DNA from: VKMB-3413 sp041027365
GTDB lineage: Bacteria; Pseudomonadota; Alphaproteobacteria; Rhizobiales; Rhizobiaceae
Length of the DNA: 64,000 bases
Assembly (NCBI RefSeq): GCF_041027365.1
Contig: NZ_JBFTEH010000006.1
Location: 186,001-250,000 of the forward strand
Reading direction: 5' to 3'
A program made the translations under genes and the position numbers. The notes below the pieces were generated by a model. The model made no database searches and was not told the DNA's origin. It was given only the letters and a program-made list of their open reading frames with translations. Shown here piece after piece: positions 8,692-17,953 of this stretch; the stretch's first letter is position 1; every line of letters begins with the position of its first letter.

Positions 8692-8919
8692 ATGGTGACG
8701 GTTCTGCGGGAAGGCGGCTTTCGCTTCGTCATCTACACCGACGATCACGAACCGGCACATGTGCATGTCTTCGGCGATGGCGAGGCACGGATCGACCTTC
8801 TCCGGCTGGTGCCCCTTTCGGTCCGCGGCATGAAGCACCGCGACGTCGGCGAGGCCCTGGAGATCGTCGCCCGGAACCGAATTTCGTTCATCGCACGGTG
8901 GGAGCAGATCCATGGATGA
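8692..8919 (+). CDS. DUF4160 domain protein
   Basis: A 75-aa protein with the DUF4160 core: an opening MVTVLREGGFRFVIYTDDHEP, then AHVHVFGDGEARIDL with an HxH motif. The ATG at 8692 gives the usual family start; the frame is also open from a GTG at 8644. DUF4160 genes usually precede a DUF2442 gene, as here, with an 8-bp overlap. The pair has been proposed to be a toxin-antitoxin-like module, but its activity is not established. Confidence 0.75.
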   Translation: MVTVLREGGFRFVIYTDDHEPAHVHVFGDGEARIDLLRLVPLSVRGMKHRDVGEALEIVARNRISFIARWEQIHG

Positions 8920-9316
8920 CCTTCTCGACGAGGGTGCCTATCGCGCCGCGGTCCAGGCAGGAGAAGAAGAGCGGCGACGGCAGCCGCTTCCCGCGGCCGC
9001 CACCTACGACCGCCGAAGTGGTCGAATTGTCGTCGAGTTCGAGAACGGCGCGGCGTTCATGGTGCCTGCCAGGTTGCTGCAGGGTCTTCAGGATGCATCC
9101 GACGACGATCTCGCCTCGGTCGAGCTTCTCGGTGAGACCGGCCTTCATTGGGAGGCTCTCGATGTCGACCTGTCGATCGCCGGCCTGATGGCCGGAATCT
9201 TCGGCACGGCGCGGTTCATGGCGCAGAGAGGCGGAGCGTCGCGTTCGCCGGCGAAGGCTTCCGCAGCCAGAGCCAATGGCGCGAAGGGAGGCCGTCCGAA
9301 GAAGGCCGGCAGCTGA
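8912..9316 (+). CDS. DUF2442 domain protein
   Basis: A 134-aa protein. The DUF2442 fold is recognised by the first half, with GRIVVEFENGAAFMVPARLLQGL and the ending HWEALDVDLSIAGLMAGIFG. The C-terminus is an Ala/Gly/Lys-rich tail (residues about 108-134) that looks basic and may contact DNA. DUF2442 proteins are thought to act as the DNA-binding or antitoxin partner of DUF4160. A repeat element follows its stop codon. Confidence 0.75.
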   Translation: MDDLLDEGAYRAAVQAGEEERRRQPLPAAATYDRRSGRIVVEFENGAAFMVPARLLQGLQDASDDDLASVELLGETGLHWEALDVDLSIAGLMAGIFGTARFMAQRGGASRSPAKASAARANGAKGGRPKKAGS

Positions 9317-9330
9317 GACGGTCGGCTAGA

Positions 9331-9426
9331 GCGAGATGAGATGAGCTCCGCTCATCATCTAGCTCTAGCTCTCTGGTTTCGCATAAGCTTTTCCGAAAAC
9401 CGGTTCCCACTTTTCGGGATCATGCT
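9331..9426. repeat. Rhizobial intergenic repeat (C)
   Basis: A palindrome-rich element after the DUF2442 gene. One hairpin is centred near 9347 (GATGAG/CTCATC). A second has CCGAAAA (9393-9399) facing TTTTCGG (9411-9417), followed by GATCATGCTCTAG. The sequence around CCGAAAACCGGTTCCCAC is a widespread dispersed repeat of Rhizobiales genomes (recalled knowledge). It ends at the stop codon of the convergent ABC permease gene. Confidence 0.65.
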
Positions 9427-12024
9427 CTAGAGGTTCCGCAGCACCGGTGCGGCCTTCTGGCCGAGGATGCGCCAGGTGCCGGCGAGGCCGAAGCCGACGG
9501 TGAGCACCAGCGAGACGACCAGCGTCGTCAGCGCCACCGTCCAGTCGAAGACGTAGGGCAGCGCCATGATCTTGGACACCACGAACCAGGCGGCGAGCGC
9601 GCCGGCGCCGATCGCGAACATCGCGGTGGCGAGGCCGAGCAGCAGGTACTCCGTCGCGAACGCCCGGATCAGCGTCCGCCGCGTGGCGCCGAGCGTCTTC
9701 AGGACGACGGCGTCGTGCACCCGGCCGCGACTGCCCGCCGCGAGCGCTCCCGCGAGCACCAGCACGGAGGCGACCAGCGCCACCGCCGCCGCGACCCGGA
9801 TCGCCAGCGCCAGCTGCGCGATGAGGTCGTTGACCGCCTGCAGCGCCTCCTTCACCCGGATCGTCGTCACCGCCGGATAGGCATTGGTGACGCCGTTGAC
9901 GATCGCCTTCTCGGCCGCCGCATTGTCCGTCGCGGCGGGAATCGTCAGCGTCGCGAGCCAGGAGTTCGGCGCGCCGGCGAAGGTCTCAGGCGTGAACACC
10001 ATGATGAAGTTGATGCCGAGCGACTTCCATTCGACGGTGCGCAGATTGGCGATCCTCGCCGTGATGTTGCGGCCGAGGACGTTGACGGTCAGCGTGTCGC
10101 CGATCTTCAGGCCGAGTTCGTGGGCCTCGTCGGCGGCGAAGGAGACGAGCGGCTCGCCGTGATAGTCCTTCGGCCACCACTTTCCTTCGACAACGGTCGA
10201 GTGCTCCGGGACGGTCGGCGAATAGGTGATGCCGCGGTCGCCCTTCAGCACCCACCGCCCCTCCGGGGGCACTTTGACCTTCGTGGCATCGACACCGTTC
10301 AGCTTGACGATGCGGCCGCGCAGCATCGGCGCGGCATTGAGGTGCGAGCCGGGCGCGAGGGTCTCGATCTTCTGGCGGAAGGCGTCGATCTGGCCGGACT
10401 GGATGTCGACGAAGAAGAAGTCGGGGGCACGGTTGGCCATGCCCGTGCCGATCTCCTGGCGCAGGTCGAAGTCGATGATCGCGAGCGTCACGAGCAGCGT
10501 CAGGCCGAGGCCGAGCGACAGGACGACGGAGGGCGTCAGCGCGCCCGGCCGGTGGATGTTGCCGATGGCGAGCCGCAGCGGCGTCGAGCGAACCTTCGGC
10601 GCGCGGCGCGCGGCGAAGGCGATGCCGACCGCGACGAGCCGCAGGATGACGAAGGACGCCGCGGTGCCGGCAAGGAAGGTGAGCGCCACCTTCTTGTCGC
10701 CGGCCATGAGATAGGCGAGCGCGGCGATGACGAGCGCCAGCGCCACGGCGCCGCCGAGATAGGCGAGCCGCATGCGCCCGCTCCGACCGGTGCCGAGCTC
10801 GCGAAACAGCGCGGTCGCCGCGACGTCCCGCGTGCGCCCGAGCGGGATCAGCGCGAAGGCGAGCGCGGTGAGGACGCCGAAGGCCGCGGCCAGCGCCAGC
10901 GCCGCCGGATAGACCGAGGCATGGGCGGCGACCGGGATGACGCTTTCGAGGAAGCTCGCGGCGGCGAAGGGCGCGATCGCCCCGAGGATCAGGCCGAGCA
11001 CGACGCCGACGCCGGCGAGCGTCATGATCTGCGCGAGATAGACGCCGACGACGAAGCGCCCGCTGGCGCCGAGCGACTTGAAGGTGGCGATCACCGGCCG
11101 CTTGGAGTCGAGATAGGCGCCGACCGCATTGGCGACGCCGACGCCGCCGACGATCAGCGCGGTGAGCCCGACCAGCGTGAGGAATTGCGAGAAGCGTTCG
11201 ATGTTGCGCTGGAGTTCAGGCGCGGCCTGCTGCGAAGTGCGGATCTGGAAGCCGGAGTCCGGCAGCTTCTTGCGCGCCGCCTCGGCCACCGCCTGCGGGT
11301 TCTTCCCCTGCGGCAGGCGGATCCGATAGGCGTATTGAACGAGGCTGCCCGGCTGGATCAGCCCCGCGGCATCGAGGGCGGCGCGCGAGATCATCAGCCG
11401 TGGCGCGAAGTTGAAGCCGTCCGACAGGACGTCCGGCTCGCGCGTCAGCACCGCGCGCAGCTGCAGCGTCGCGTTGCCGAGCCTCACCGTCGCGCCCGGC
11501 TTGATGCCGAGGCGGTCGAACAGGCCCTGCGCGGCTACTGCGCCATAGGTGCCGTTCCGCTGCGCCAAGAGACTTTCGAGCGGACGCGCTGGATCGGTCT
11601 CGGCCTTGCCGTAGAGCGGGTAGGCGCCGTCCACCGCCTTCACCTCGGCGAGCGACTGGTCGCGGCCGTCCGGCAAGCGCACCATCGAGCGCAGCGTCGC
11701 CGCCTCCGACACGGTGCCGAGGCTGTGGAGATAAGTGGTCTCCGCCGGTGTCGCCTGGCGCTGGATCAGCGCGAAGCGCAGGTCGCCGCCGAGGATCGAA
11801 CGACCCTCCTGCGCGATTCCCGTCGTCATCATGATCGCGACGGAGTTCACCGCCGCGATCGCCGCGACGCCGAGGGTGAGGCAAGCGAGGAAGATGTAGA
11901 AGCCGGAGAGGCCCCCGCGCATCTCGCGGAGCGCAAAGCGCCAGGCGAGCCGCGCCCCTTGGAACCGGCCGGCCGGCGCCGAGGCAGACGCCGCAAAATC
12001 CGAGCCGCGCTCGATCGCGGTCAT
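9427..12024 (-). CDS. ABC transporter permease, FtsX/YbbP family
   Basis: An 865-aa inner-membrane protein with an N-terminal transmembrane segment, a large periplasmic domain, and two blocks of FtsX-type permease helices (mid-protein and C-terminal), about ten membrane segments in all. The layout is that of YbbP, the permease partner of the YbbA ATPase. Such exporters belong to the MacB/LolCDE superfamily and probably move lipids or hydrophobic compounds out of the membrane rather than import solutes. Its start overlaps the stop codon of the ATPase gene by 4 bp. Confidence 0.85.
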   Translation of the reverse strand: MTAIERGSDFAASASAPAGRFQGARLAWRFALREMRGGLSGFYIFLACLTLGVAAIAAVNSVAIMMTTGIAQEGRSILGGDLRFALIQRQATPAETTYLHSLGTVSEAATLRSMVRLPDGRDQSLAEVKAVDGAYPLYGKAETDPARPLESLLAQRNGTYGAVAAQGLFDRLGIKPGATVRLGNATLQLRAVLTREPDVLSDGFNFAPRLMISRAALDAAGLIQPGSLVQYAYRIRLPQGKNPQAVAEAARKKLPDSGFQIRTSQQAAPELQRNIERFSQFLTLVGLTALIVGGVGVANAVGAYLDSKRPVIATFKSLGASGRFVVGVYLAQIMTLAGVGVVLGLILGAIAPFAAASFLESVIPVAAHASVYPAALALAAAFGVLTALAFALIPLGRTRDVAATALFRELGTGRSGRMRLAYLGGAVALALVIAALAYLMAGDKKVALTFLAGTAASFVILRLVAVGIAFAARRAPKVRSTPLRLAIGNIHRPGALTPSVVLSLGLGLTLLVTLAIIDFDLRQEIGTGMANRAPDFFFVDIQSGQIDAFRQKIETLAPGSHLNAAPMLRGRIVKLNGVDATKVKVPPEGRWVLKGDRGITYSPTVPEHSTVVEGKWWPKDYHGEPLVSFAADEAHELGLKIGDTLTVNVLGRNITARIANLRTVEWKSLGINFIMVFTPETFAGAPNSWLATLTIPAATDNAAAEKAIVNGVTNAYPAVTTIRVKEALQAVNDLIAQLALAIRVAAAVALVASVLVLAGALAAGSRGRVHDAVVLKTLGATRRTLIRAFATEYLLLGLATAMFAIGAGALAAWFVVSKIMALPYVFDWTVALTTLVVSLVLTVGFGLAGTWRILGQKAAPVLRNL

Positions 12025-12809
12025 GGCGCTGCCGCTTCGGCGACGGAGTGCGGACGGCCGGCGGCGGCGGAGCCCGCCGCCCCGGACGCGCCCTCGCCCG
12101 CCGGATCGCCGGCGCCGGATGCACCGCGCCGGCCGCCCTCGTCGTGGATCGTGCCCGACCGCACGGCGATTTCGCGGCTGCAGCGATGCGCGAGGGCGGG
12201 GTCGTGGGTGACCAGCACCATGGTCATGCCGCGGCGCTCGCGCTCGGCAAACAAGAGGTCGGCGACCTGCCGCCCGGTCTCCTGGTCGAGATTGCCGGTC
12301 GGCTCGTCGGCGATCAGGATCGCGGGCTCCGGGGCGAGCGCCCGCGCCATGGCGACGCGCTGCTGCTCGCCGCCGGACAGGGCGCCGGGATAATGGCCGG
12401 TGCGATCCGCAAGGCCGACATTGGCGAGCTCGCGCTCGGCCCGCTCAAACGCGTCGGGGGCGCCGGCAAGCTCCAGCGGGACCGCGACGTTCTCCAGCGC
12501 GGTCATGTTCGGGATGAGATGGAAGGACTGGAAGACGATGCCGACGTTCTGGCCGCGAAAGGCGGCGAGCGCGTCTTCGCTGAGTCCGACGAGCGAGCGG
12601 CCGGCGATCTCCACCTCGCCGGAATCGGCGCGCTCCAGCCCGGCGAGCACCATCAGCAGCGTCGACTTGCCGGAGCCGGACGGGCCGACGATGCCGACCG
12701 ATTCGCCGCGGTCGACGCTCAGGTCGATGCCCTTCAGCACATGGACGGAGCTGCGTCCGGAGCCAAGCGTCAGATGCACGTTTTTCAGTCGGATCGCCGC
12801 TTCCGCCAA
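12021..12809 (-). CDS. ABC transporter ATP-binding protein, YbbA/LolD family
   Basis: A 262-aa ATPase with Walker A GPSGSGKST, the signature LSGGEQQRVA, Walker B AILIADEPTG and an H-loop VTHD. Its C-terminal tail of about 40 residues is unusually rich in Gly and Ala. I chose the TTG at 12809, which is preceded by GGAG at 8 nt; longer readings would run into the divergent esterase gene. ybbA-ybbP next to a divergent tesA is a common proteobacterial arrangement. The pair likely forms an exporter driven by ATP binding at the inner membrane. Confidence 0.85.
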   Translation of the reverse strand: MAEAAIRLKNVHLTLGSGRSSVHVLKGIDLSVDRGESVGIVGPSGSGKSTLLMVLAGLERADSGEVEIAGRSLVGLSEDALAAFRGQNVGIVFQSFHLIPNMTALENVAVPLELAGAPDAFERAERELANVGLADRTGHYPGALSGGEQQRVAMARALAPEPAILIADEPTGNLDQETGRQVADLLFAERERRGMTMVLVTHDPALAHRCSREIAVRSGTIHDEGGRRGASGAGDPAGEGASGAAGSAAAGRPHSVAEAAAP

Positions 12810-12875
12810 GACGCATGCTCCTATATTTCGGTGCCCGGCCGGCTCCCGTTCGGGCCCGAGCAATATGGGTGTGCG

Positions 12876-13547
12876 ATGCAACGCTTCCAACCGATCGCGG
12901 CGATGGTGACGGTTTTGTCATTCCTCGTCTTTTGCGGCGCAGCGTCGGCTCAGACCGGCGGCGCTTCGGGGAAAAAGGCGGACGACGCGCTGCAGATCGT
13001 CGCCTTCGGCGACAGCCTGACCCAAGGCTATGGTGTCGGCCCGGGCGAAGCCTTTCCCGAACAGCTGCAGGCGGCGCTGAGGAAGGACGGCTACGACGTC
13101 ACCGTGGCCAATGCCGGCGTGTCGGGCGACACGACAACCGGGGGCCTTGCGCGTCTCGACTGGTCGGTGCCGGCAAGCGCCGATCTCGTGATCCTCGAAC
13201 TCGGCGCCAACGACGCCCTGCGCGGCGTCTCGCCCGACATCGTGCGCAAGAACCTCGACCAGATGCTCGCCAAGCTGACGGGCCGGGGCCAGGCGGTCAT
13301 CCTCGCCGGAATGCTGGCGCCGCCGAACATGGGCGCCGACTACGCCAAGGCCTTCGACGCGATCTATCCGGAGCTGGCGGACAAGTACCACGTCGCCTTC
13401 TATCCGTTCTTCCTCGACGGGGTCGCGGCGCAGAAGGATCTCGACCAGGCCGACGGCATGCATCCGAACAAGGCGGGCGTCGCGGTGATCGTCAAGCGCA
13501 TGCTGCCGCTGGTGGAGAAGACCCTCGACGAGATCAAGGCCGGCTGA
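12876..13547 (+). CDS. tesA: TesA-type GDSL arylesterase/thioesterase, secreted
   Basis: A 223-aa protein with a signal peptide ending near residue 25 (GAASA-Q). It is a GDSL hydrolase: the nucleophile lies in AFGDSLTQGYG (Ser47), the second block is GANDALRG, and the catalytic Asp-His pair is in DGMHPNKAG. TesA acts in the periplasm as thioesterase, arylesterase or lysophospholipase. It is divergent from ybbA with 66 bp between start codons, a shared promoter region. The function of the TesA-YbbAP link is not firmly known. Confidence 0.9.
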   Translation: MQRFQPIAAMVTVLSFLVFCGAASAQTGGASGKKADDALQIVAFGDSLTQGYGVGPGEAFPEQLQAALRKDGYDVTVANAGVSGDTTTGGLARLDWSVPASADLVILELGANDALRGVSPDIVRKNLDQMLAKLTGRGQAVILAGMLAPPNMGADYAKAFDAIYPELADKYHVAFYPFFLDGVAAQKDLDQADGMHPNKAGVAVIVKRMLPLVEKTLDEIKAG

Positions 13548-13745
13548 GAAGAGTCCCGACCGCGCGGGTGGCACCCGCAGGCTCCGCCCGCCCGGCCGAG
13601 CGGCGGCATCGCGCCCTCGGATTTGTTGTGCATTGCGGCTGAACCGGCCAGCTTCCCACAGGTTTCGCGGCCCGCCTCGCCTTGAAAGATGGCGAAGCTG
13701 ATGAAAGTCTCCTTCTCGAAGGCAACGACGCACGGAGGATTTCCG

Positions 13746-14348
13746 ATGCCGCGACTGTTCACTGCCCTCGAGATCCCACAGGACGTTTCGGTGTCGCTGT
13801 CGCTGCTGCGCGGCGGGCTGCCTTCCGCCCGCTGGATCGATCCGGAGAACTATCACCTCACCCTCCGCTTCATCGGCGACGTCGAGCCGCGCCTCGCCGA
13901 CGAGATCGTCGCCGCACTCGACCGGATCGAGCGCTCCGGCTTCACGCTGTCGCTGAAGGGGCTCGGCGCCTTCGGCTCGAAGAAGCCGCACTCGGTCTAT
14001 GCCGGCGTCGAGGCCTCGCCCGAACTCTTCGCGCTGCAGGCCGACATCGACCGTGCCTGTAAGCGGCTCGGCCTGCCGGCCGACCAGAAGAAGTTCACCC
14101 CGCATGTGACGATCGCCCGGCTGCGCCAGCCGAAGGCCGACGAGGTGGCCCATTACCTGGCGCTGCGCGGCGGCTTCGGCACGAGGGCCTTCCGCGTCGA
14201 GCGGTTCGGCCTGTTCTCCTCGCGCGACTCGGTCGGCGGCGGCCCGTACCTCCTCGAGGAGGCCTTCGGACTGCGTGGCCGAAGCCTCGCGCAGGGACGG
14301 CCGGTCGAGGATGTGCCGGCCGGCCAGTTCGCCTGGCAGTTCGGCTGA
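13746..14348 (+). CDS. thpR: RNA 2',3'-cyclic phosphodiesterase
   Basis: A 200-aa 2H phosphoesterase with the two H-x-T/S-x motifs YHLTLRF and PHVTIAR. ThpR (LigT) opens 2',3'-cyclic phosphates at RNA ends to 2'-phosphates and can join tRNA halves in reverse. I chose the ATG at 13746 because GGAGG lies 8 nt upstream; an ATG at 13689 is possible but has no ribosome site. A GC-rich spacer separates it from tesA. Confidence 0.85.
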   Translation: MPRLFTALEIPQDVSVSLSLLRGGLPSARWIDPENYHLTLRFIGDVEPRLADEIVAALDRIERSGFTLSLKGLGAFGSKKPHSVYAGVEASPELFALQADIDRACKRLGLPADQKKFTPHVTIARLRQPKADEVAHYLALRGGFGTRAFRVERFGLFSSRDSVGGGPYLLEEAFGLRGRSLAQGRPVEDVPAGQFAWQFG

Positions 14349-14510
14349 TCGCCCGGCATCCGGCCTTGCGCGCCGCGCCGTTGCGCGGGATCGCCCGCCA
14401 CCGCTAAGCCGAGGCGGCTCCACGGTTTTCCGTGGCCTGCAGGAGGGCTGCCCCTTGAGGCCGTGCCCCTCTCTCGCCATGTACCTCCCCGCATCAGCAG
14501 GGAGACGACG

Positions 14511-14891
14511 ATGGCGTTCGACAAGACGATGATTGGCGAAATCCTGCGGCCCGGCTCCGACGAGGAGCAGCGTCGGCAGGAGGAGCGCGTGCGCTCCGGC
14601 TTCTTCGGAACGGTGCGGCGGGCCCTTCGCCACATTCCGTTCATGGAGGATGTGGTCGCGTCCTACTACTGCGCCATCGATCCGGAAACGCCGGCCGCCA
14701 GCCGCGCCATCCTGTTTGCGGCGCTCGCCTATTTCGTGCTGCCGACGGACATCATCCCGGACTTCATCGTCGGCCTCGGCTTCACCGACGACATCGCCGT
14801 GCTCCTGACCGCCTTCCGGGCCGTCCGGCAGAACATTCGGCCGGACCATTACGAGCACGCGCGCGAGACGCTCGGCACCATCCGCAGCTGA
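14511..14891 (+). CDS. DUF1232 (YkvA) family membrane protein
   Basis: A 126-aa protein with a DUF1232 core around LFAALAYFVLPTDIIPDFIVGLGFTDD (residues about 68-93), which forms one or two short hydrophobic segments. Family members are small, widespread, and of unknown function. The ATG at 14511 follows GGGAGACGACG. The C-terminus (HYEHARETLG) is conserved in Rhizobiales versions. Confidence 0.8.
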   Translation: MAFDKTMIGEILRPGSDEEQRRQEERVRSGFFGTVRRALRHIPFMEDVVASYYCAIDPETPAASRAILFAALAYFVLPTDIIPDFIVGLGFTDDIAVLLTAFRAVRQNIRPDHYEHARETLGTIRS

Positions 14892-15273
14892 CTTCGCCAG
14901 ACCGCGCCGGCATCATGCCCGGCGCGGCCTTCGCCGCCGATCCTTTGCCGGCCACCGGTCCGGCCGCGCCCGACCCGCGGTGGGCGGGCGCCGCTCCTGC
15001 CCGACCAGCGTCAAACTGTCGCCGGATTCCTTGCCTCTTTCCGCCTTCGTGAACTGGCCCGGCGGGTGCCCTGCCCGCTGCCTCGCCGTCTCTGTCGATG
15101 CGATCGCGCATCACGTTGTTTCGATGTTGCCCGGCAGTCTTTGCCATGTGTTAACCATCGATAAACGGGCAGGCCCTAGTGTGGCCGAGGATCATCGCTT
15201 CCGGGCCCGACGTCGCTTGCGGCAACGGCCACGGGGGCAGCCAGACGTACGCGACACAAGAGAGCAGGAAACC
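14892..15273. other. Promoter region of the IalB-like gene
   Basis: About 380 bp without a convincing gene, G+C-rich up to about 15140 and less so from 15110 to 15170 (TTGTTTCGATG, TGTTAACCATCGATAAA). It is the likely promoter area of the IalB-like gene. I see no recognisable riboswitch or RNA. Confidence 0.4.
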
Positions 15274-15780
15274 ATGAACCTCAAACACGTCCTGACGGCT
15301 ACGGCGGCCATCCTGATCATCTCGAGCGCAGCGAATGCGGCTCAGACCCCGACCCGCATGAACCAGTTCGACGCCTGGGGCACCTATGCCTATCAGGGCT
15401 CGAGCGGAAAGGTCTGCTACATCCTCTCGACCCCGACCACGATGAAGCCGACCAATGTCGATCATGGCGACATCTTCTTCCTGGTCTCGCAGAAGCCCGG
15501 CCAGGGCGTCACCTACGAGCCGCAGGCGGTGATGGGCTATCAGCTGAAGCCGGGCTCGAAGGTGAAGGTCGGCGTCGACGGCAAGAACTGGACGATGTTC
15601 ACCAAGGGCGATTCCGCCTGGATGGAGAACGCCGCCGAGGAGCCGCAGCTGGTCGCGGCGATGAAGGCCGGCAAGATGCTGTCGCTCGACGCCGTCTCCG
15701 ACCGCGGCACCAATACCAGCTACACCTACTCCCTCTCGGGCGTGACCGCCGCGCTCAACTCGATCAAGACCTGCAAGTGA
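15274..15780 (+). CDS. IalB-family secreted protein
   Basis: A 168-aa protein with a signal peptide ending around residue 22 (SSAANA-A), followed by an IalB domain. Recognisable segments are FDAWGTYAYQGSSGKVCYIL and the HGDIFFLVSQKPG block. IalB-type proteins are periplasmic or surface proteins of Rhizobiales first named for erythrocyte invasion in Bartonella, though most members are not virulence factors. The ATG at 15274 follows AGAGCAGGAAACC. A terminator follows. Confidence 0.8.
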   Translation: MNLKHVLTATAAILIISSAANAAQTPTRMNQFDAWGTYAYQGSSGKVCYILSTPTTMKPTNVDHGDIFFLVSQKPGQGVTYEPQAVMGYQLKPGSKVKVGVDGKNWTMFTKGDSAWMENAAEEPQLVAAMKAGKMLSLDAVSDRGTNTSYTYSLSGVTAALNSIKTCK

Positions 15781-15836
15781 CGAGGCGAGGACCGGCCGCC
15801 GCCGGCCGGTCCGCCGTCATCTCACGGAACTAGAGA

Positions 15837-15868
15837 AAGCGCCGGCCAGTCCGGCGCTTCTTGCGTTT
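15837..15868 (+). terminator. Intrinsic terminator after the IalB-like gene
   Basis: AAGCGCCGG (15837-15845) pairs perfectly with CCGGCGCTT (15851-15859) around a 5-nt loop, followed by CTTGCGTTT. A second GC-rich hairpin (GACCGGCC/GGCCGGTC) lies just upstream at about 15789-15811. Confidence 0.75.
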
Positions 15869-16001
15869 CGGGAGCCACGCTATGCGGCCGACGACGACGC
15901 CGACCGCGCACCCTCCGGACGCCTCGCGAGGGCTGAGCTCCGGACCGGAGCCGAACGAATTATAGGCATCGGCGCCGAAAGCCGCTGCCGGGCCGCGCCG
16001 G

Positions 16002-17861
16002 TTACGAGCGCTGCCGCGCGCCTTCCGGCGGCACCGCCGGAGAAGCAGGGGGCGCAGGGCTCTGCTCCGACTTCGGTCCCGGGGCCGACGGCCCGGGCAC
16101 GGACGAGCCGGCTTCAGGAGCATTCGCGGTCGGCTCGGGGGCCGTCGTTCCCGGCTTTGAATCTGAGCCGGCGGCCGGCGACGGCGCCGTGTCCGTGGCG
16201 GCCGGCGCCGCCGACTTTTCCACGGGCTTCGGCTCGGCGATGATCAGCCGCCAGAGATCGTCGGTCGCCTCGCGCGCCTTGTCGAGCGGCAGGACCAGCC
16301 GGCCGGAATTGACCGCCTGCGTGAGTTCGTCGCGAAACGTCGCGGCGATGCGGTCGCCGCCTGCCGCGGCGATCGAGGCCCAGCCATAGGCGCGCATGAC
16401 GTTTCGCGGCATGGCGACGCCCTCGTAGTAGGAAAAGGCGAGGCGGCGCACGGCCGGCCAGTCGTGGCTCTGGAAGGCGGCGACCTCGGCCTTGCGCTGC
16501 TGCATGCCGACCGGTGTCTGACGCCATCTCTGCGCGGCATCGTCCTCGGCCGCCGCGATTTCGGCGGGGCTGAGGCGGGACCGGATGGCCGCCAGGCTCT
16601 TTTCGGCCGGATCGAGCCCGTCCGCCTTGGCGAGGATCAGCGCCACATAGGTGCCGACGAGCTGGTCCTGCGGGATCTTCACGCCGGGGTCGAGCGTCAG
16701 CGCACGGGCGAGCAGCGCAATCGCCGCCCTGTTGTCGGCACGGGCCGGCGGCAGCAGCAGGCCCACCGCGCGCTCGATGTCCTGCGGCACGCCGCGCCCT
16801 TCCACCAGGATCTGGGCGGTGGCAAGGACGTCCTGCAGCGGCGCGTTCGGCGGCAGCGTCAGGCCGGCGGGATCGCGTAAAGCGAGCTTCGGCGCCGGGC
16901 CGCTCGCGACCGTCGGGTTCAGGGCGAGCAGCGCGTCGGCATCCAGCGGCTTCTGCGGGCCGATGCGCGACAGGTCGAACGGCTCGGCCGGATCGAGCGC
17001 GACGGCGATCTCGCTCGGCTCGACGAGGAACGCCTGGACGGCCGCCGACCACTGATGCTCGCGCTGGCGCAGCTGAGGCTTGTCGCCGCCGGGAATGTCG
17101 TTGAACAGCGAGGCGACGGCAATGCCCGCGATCATCGAGGCGGTGGCGCGCGCCTGCTCGGCGGTCAGTCCGCGGCCCTTGCCGACGACGTCGTAGAGCG
17201 CGGCCGCGAGCCCGGCGTCGGTGAAGCGCGCCCTGGCCGACTTGAGGCGGCCGGCGATCTCCGGCGGGCTATTGCCGCCGCGCCCTTCGATCTCCCCCAG
17301 CGGCACCATCACATGGAAGCCGAGAAGGTCGGTCGACAGGTCGAGCGTGCCGATCCCGTCGAGGCGCAGGGACGCGTGGAGGTCGTAATCGGCCTGCGCC
17401 GTGTTCACGGCCGCACTGATCGTCATGTCGCCGGTCACCGTCTCGCGCCCCAGGCGCTGCAGCACCTGGCGCACCGTCGGATCGAGCGGCAGCGCCCGCG
17501 TGTCCACCGCCACATCGTCGTAGATCGCCGCGTCTGCGCCGATCCGCGCCTCGCCGACGCGCATGGCGAAGCCGGCACGCTTGATCGTCAGGTCGTCGAC
17601 CACGAGCATGCGGGTGATCGGGTCGTAGCGACGCGAGCCATAGGTGATCTCGGCAAGGCTGCGGCCGGCCGTCACGACCGCGTCGAACAGATAGGGGCTG
17701 TAGGGCAGCAGAAGGTCGGACAGGCTCCGGTTGCCGTCGGACGGCATCGAAGGCGCGGCAACGCCCACCGCGACGCTCGCCGGCTGGGCGGCGGCCGACG
17801 GCCCCACAACGGCAAGTGCCAGGGCGGCGCTCAACGCCCCTGCCGCCAAACTCGATGTCAT
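16002..17861 (-). CDS. Secreted protein with Sel1-like repeats and a Pro/Ala-rich tail
   Basis: A 619-aa protein that I could not place in a named family. It has an N-terminal signal peptide (cleavage near residue 25, SAAA-Q). Residues about 50-230 form a beta-rich region. Two Sel1-like segments follow: ILVEGRGVPQDIERAVGLL and FSYYEGVAMPRNVMRAYGWA. Residues about 550-619 are rich in Pro, Ala, Ser and Glu, likely disordered. Sel1 repeats mediate protein contacts, so it may scaffold something in the periplasm. It is divergent from ahcY and ends near the IalB terminator. Confidence 0.65.
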   Translation of the reverse strand: MTSSLAAGALSAALALAVVGPSAAAQPASVAVGVAAPSMPSDGNRSLSDLLLPYSPYLFDAVVTAGRSLAEITYGSRRYDPITRMLVVDDLTIKRAGFAMRVGEARIGADAAIYDDVAVDTRALPLDPTVRQVLQRLGRETVTGDMTISAAVNTAQADYDLHASLRLDGIGTLDLSTDLLGFHVMVPLGEIEGRGGNSPPEIAGRLKSARARFTDAGLAAALYDVVGKGRGLTAEQARATASMIAGIAVASLFNDIPGGDKPQLRQREHQWSAAVQAFLVEPSEIAVALDPAEPFDLSRIGPQKPLDADALLALNPTVASGPAPKLALRDPAGLTLPPNAPLQDVLATAQILVEGRGVPQDIERAVGLLLPPARADNRAAIALLARALTLDPGVKIPQDQLVGTYVALILAKADGLDPAEKSLAAIRSRLSPAEIAAAEDDAAQRWRQTPVGMQQRKAEVAAFQSHDWPAVRRLAFSYYEGVAMPRNVMRAYGWASIAAAGGDRIAATFRDELTQAVNSGRLVLPLDKAREATDDLWRLIIAEPKPVEKSAAPAATDTAPSPAAGSDSKPGTTAPEPTANAPEAGSSVPGPSAPGPKSEQSPAPPASPAVPPEGARQRS

Positions 17862-17953
17862 ACCCGGACCTCCCGAACGCGCCCTTGCACCGCCACGCTA
17901 GCGCGAATCCCGCCCCGCTCCAATGCCGGCGCGAGCCTCCGACATCCGATCAA

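Noticed and set aside
9715..12393. An 892-codon frame opposite the ABC exporter genes
   Set aside because: Low-complexity Arg/Glu/Asp/Gly composition and full overlap with conserved ABC genes.
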